Shown here: piece by piece, positions 62,396 to 64,000 of the stretch
Numbering within the stretch: position 1 is the stretch's first letter
How the letters are laid out: each line of letters begins with the position of its first letter
NCBI RefSeq assembly: GCF_004210375.1
Contig: NC_134834.1
Span: forward strand, 149,205,009-149,269,008
Source: Tachypleus tridentatus
Taxonomy: Eukaryota > Arthropoda > Merostomata > Xiphosura > Limulidae
Length of the DNA: 64,000 bases
Direction of reading: 5' to 3'
Notes under the pieces: generated by a model
What the model was told of the DNA's origin: nothing
The model's database searches: none
Seen by the model: only the letters and a program-made list of their open reading frames with translations
Made by a program: the position numbers and the translations under genes

Positions 62396-63063
62396 ATTGT
62401 TTGATTATTTATTTATTCTGGTTGTAGTTTGATGTATATTCAAGTCATAATAGCAAATTTTTCCTTTTAATTTTGTACTTTATTTAGTGTTTTGTTTTTT
62501 TGTTTTTTTGGGTGTCTTTTCAAACTGGTGTGAGTGAGCTGTCATGCAAAACTTATCAGAGTGAACAGTATTGGAAAAGGTTGAGAAGCAAGTGGTCCTG
62601 GGTTGGTGATGCACATAGATTCACCAAACCATTTACTGATGAGTTTTTGTTTATAACAACTTATGTGTTAGAGAACACTGCATCTTATAAACACTATTAT
62701 GAAACACAGGGTTTATAATTCTATTTTTATGTTCAAAATGCCAGGGTCAGAGAGGATAATATGACTTTCCTACAAATTTTTTTTGTTTTTCCACAAAATA
62801 TCTCCAGAATTAGTCATAAAAGCATACAGTTTCTTTCTTACTGTGCAAGATAAACAGGCACTGCAAATTTAATTAACCCAATATTTGTCAGATGACAAAA
62901 AATAATAAGAAAAAACAAAAATGAAACTGTGGAAAACAGAAAAGAAAGAATAATAAATGGTACTTAAATGTGAAACGATTGAGTCTATCCACTACTGAAA
63001 CATATCATATAAAGAATCACATAACAAGAAGAAAAGACAAAAAAGAAAGATACCGAGGATTAC

Positions 63064-63117
63064 CGGAGCACTAATGAAAGAATCTTTGTAGTTGCTTGGG
63101 TTCACTTTTAGCAGCCC
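63064..63117 (-). CDS. Candidate internal exon (18 codons), unidentified gene
   Basis: On the minus strand the acceptor CATACTCACAG precedes GLLKVNPSNYKDSFISAP and a GTAATC donor follows, giving a 54-nt phase-0 exon. The motif weakly resembles the first cold-shock region of DIS3-like exonucleases (G-x-x-x-[VI]-N-P-x-x-[YF]). The expected next exon of that family was not found to the left. Chance cannot be excluded. Confidence 0.25.
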
Positions 63118-64000
63118 CTGTGAGTATGAAACAGAAAAAAAAAAAGGCCATTAGAGAATATTACTTGACAAAGTATACAGTAAGATGCATAAGAACAATT
63201 CAACTTCTTTATAGGGCTTAAATACAAATTCCTTTAAAAATGGATAACTTTAACATCCTCTGTTTTTAGTATGACTTATACTGTTAAGATATATTCAAAC
63301 ATTTTTCTTCAGGCTCACCTTTCAAAAGTACTTGGGTTATAGGATTTTGTATCTTCGTGTTATACTCTTAAGTACATTTGATACGGACAAGCCATTTTGA
63401 GATTTTTTTGTTGTGTTAGGTTACATTTTGATAGGGTTGGACACACCGTCATTATTTGACACAGTTATTAAGATTTATACTGTTATATGAAAATTTGTTT
63501 GTTGTAATTCATGCTGAGTTATGAGAGATCCTTAATCTGGAAGTGATAGACTAAAAAGAAAAAATATCCAAGGTTACTCTTGCAAGACTGACCAGTGCAT
63601 TTTGACCATCACATAAAGTGAAAGTGCAATATAGAGATAACTTTTTAATCTGGAATGGATCCCAAAGCAGAAAATCTCAGACCCACAATTCAGTATACTA
63701 AGCAAAAGGCCATGCTCAGCTCACCAAAGTTTTCAAGTTGTTCATATTAACACTAAAATTTGTCTTTCACACAAGTCTGTTTTCCCCATTGTACACTACT
63801 CTGTCTTCATTTAAACATAGTATGACCAACTTTCTGATATTTTCATATAAGTTAGTAATAAGTGCACTAATAAAAATTAACAAGTTTTTTAATGAGTGAC
63901 ATATAAATAAGGAAAAAGTAAAAAAATTAATCTTAAATAAATTTCAGTCTTCTTCAACTTGCTTTATCACACAAAAACAGTAAATAACTGAATACACGAG
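63118..64000. other. Right edge, nothing recognised
   Basis: This is AT-rich sequence without recognisable coding exons on either strand. It would be intron if the candidate exon at 63064-63117 is real. Confidence 0.4.

Larger units (their letters stand above)
57825..63063. other. Possible intron / intergenic, repeats only
   Basis: This region contains a dispersed repeat pair (58177-58350 and 62218-62395), a (TG)n array, a GACC/GGTC repeat copy, a tRNA-like SINE piece (59545-59605) and a 45-bp minisatellite. No convincing exon was seen. Confidence 0.4.

Noticed and set aside
63064-63117. Assignment of the candidate exon to a DIS3/DIS3L2-like exonuclease
   Set aside because: The 18-residue peptide resembles part of the cold-shock region, but the conserved following segment was not found downstream on the minus strand within the window. 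Left unnamed.

Overview
The window is AT-rich eukaryotic nuclear DNA with spliced genes, long introns and dense transposon relics. Protein similarity and the repeat types (tRNA-derived SINEs, an RNase H-bearing non-LTR LINE, CR1/L2-like LINEs, a Tc1 element) suggest an arthropod, most likely a chelicerate such as a horseshoe crab. The taxon is inference, since no mitochondrial or rRNA marker is present.

Layout. (1) 722-8797, minus strand: the first six coding exons (227 codons) of an ABC-F ATPase of the ABCF3/GCN20 type. The rest of the gene lies off the left edge. Its first intron uses a GC-AG splice pair. (2) 8798-18346: a 9.5-kb head-to-head intergenic region filled with nested repeats. 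These are a SINE splitting a hAT transposase relic, a minus-strand CR1/L2-like LINE cut by several SINEs, and a dead Tc1 element with long inverted repeats that landed in a SINE. (3) 18347-45999, plus strand: a complete dishevelled (DVL/dsh) gene. Sixteen coding exons join in frame to 666 codons and carry the DIX, PDZ and DEP domains and the conserved FVDVM C-terminus. Intron 1 holds a CR1-like relic. Intron 10 holds a nearly full-length, mutated LINE with gag-like ORF1, endonuclease, RT and RNase H. (4) 46000-52100: DVL 3' UTR and 3' flank, with a degenerate copy of part of DVL exon 15. (5) 52100-64000: mostly non-coding, bounded on the left by convergent poly(A) signals. Two unidentified, phase-compatible minus-strand candidate exons (57726-57824 and 63064-63117) may be the 3' end of a third gene.

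Repeats. Two tRNA-derived SINE families share a 3' tail with the RNase H LINE, which points to a SINE-LINE mobilisation partnership. A family of GACC/GGTC-GAAAC repeats, several arranged as palindromes, resembles Penelope-like element termini with a hammerhead-ribozyme-like core. No prokaryotic feature, CRISPR array, rRNA or intact tRNA gene was seen. DVL acts in Wnt signalling and ABCF3 in cytosolic ABC-F functions, and nothing indicates that the two neighbours work together.
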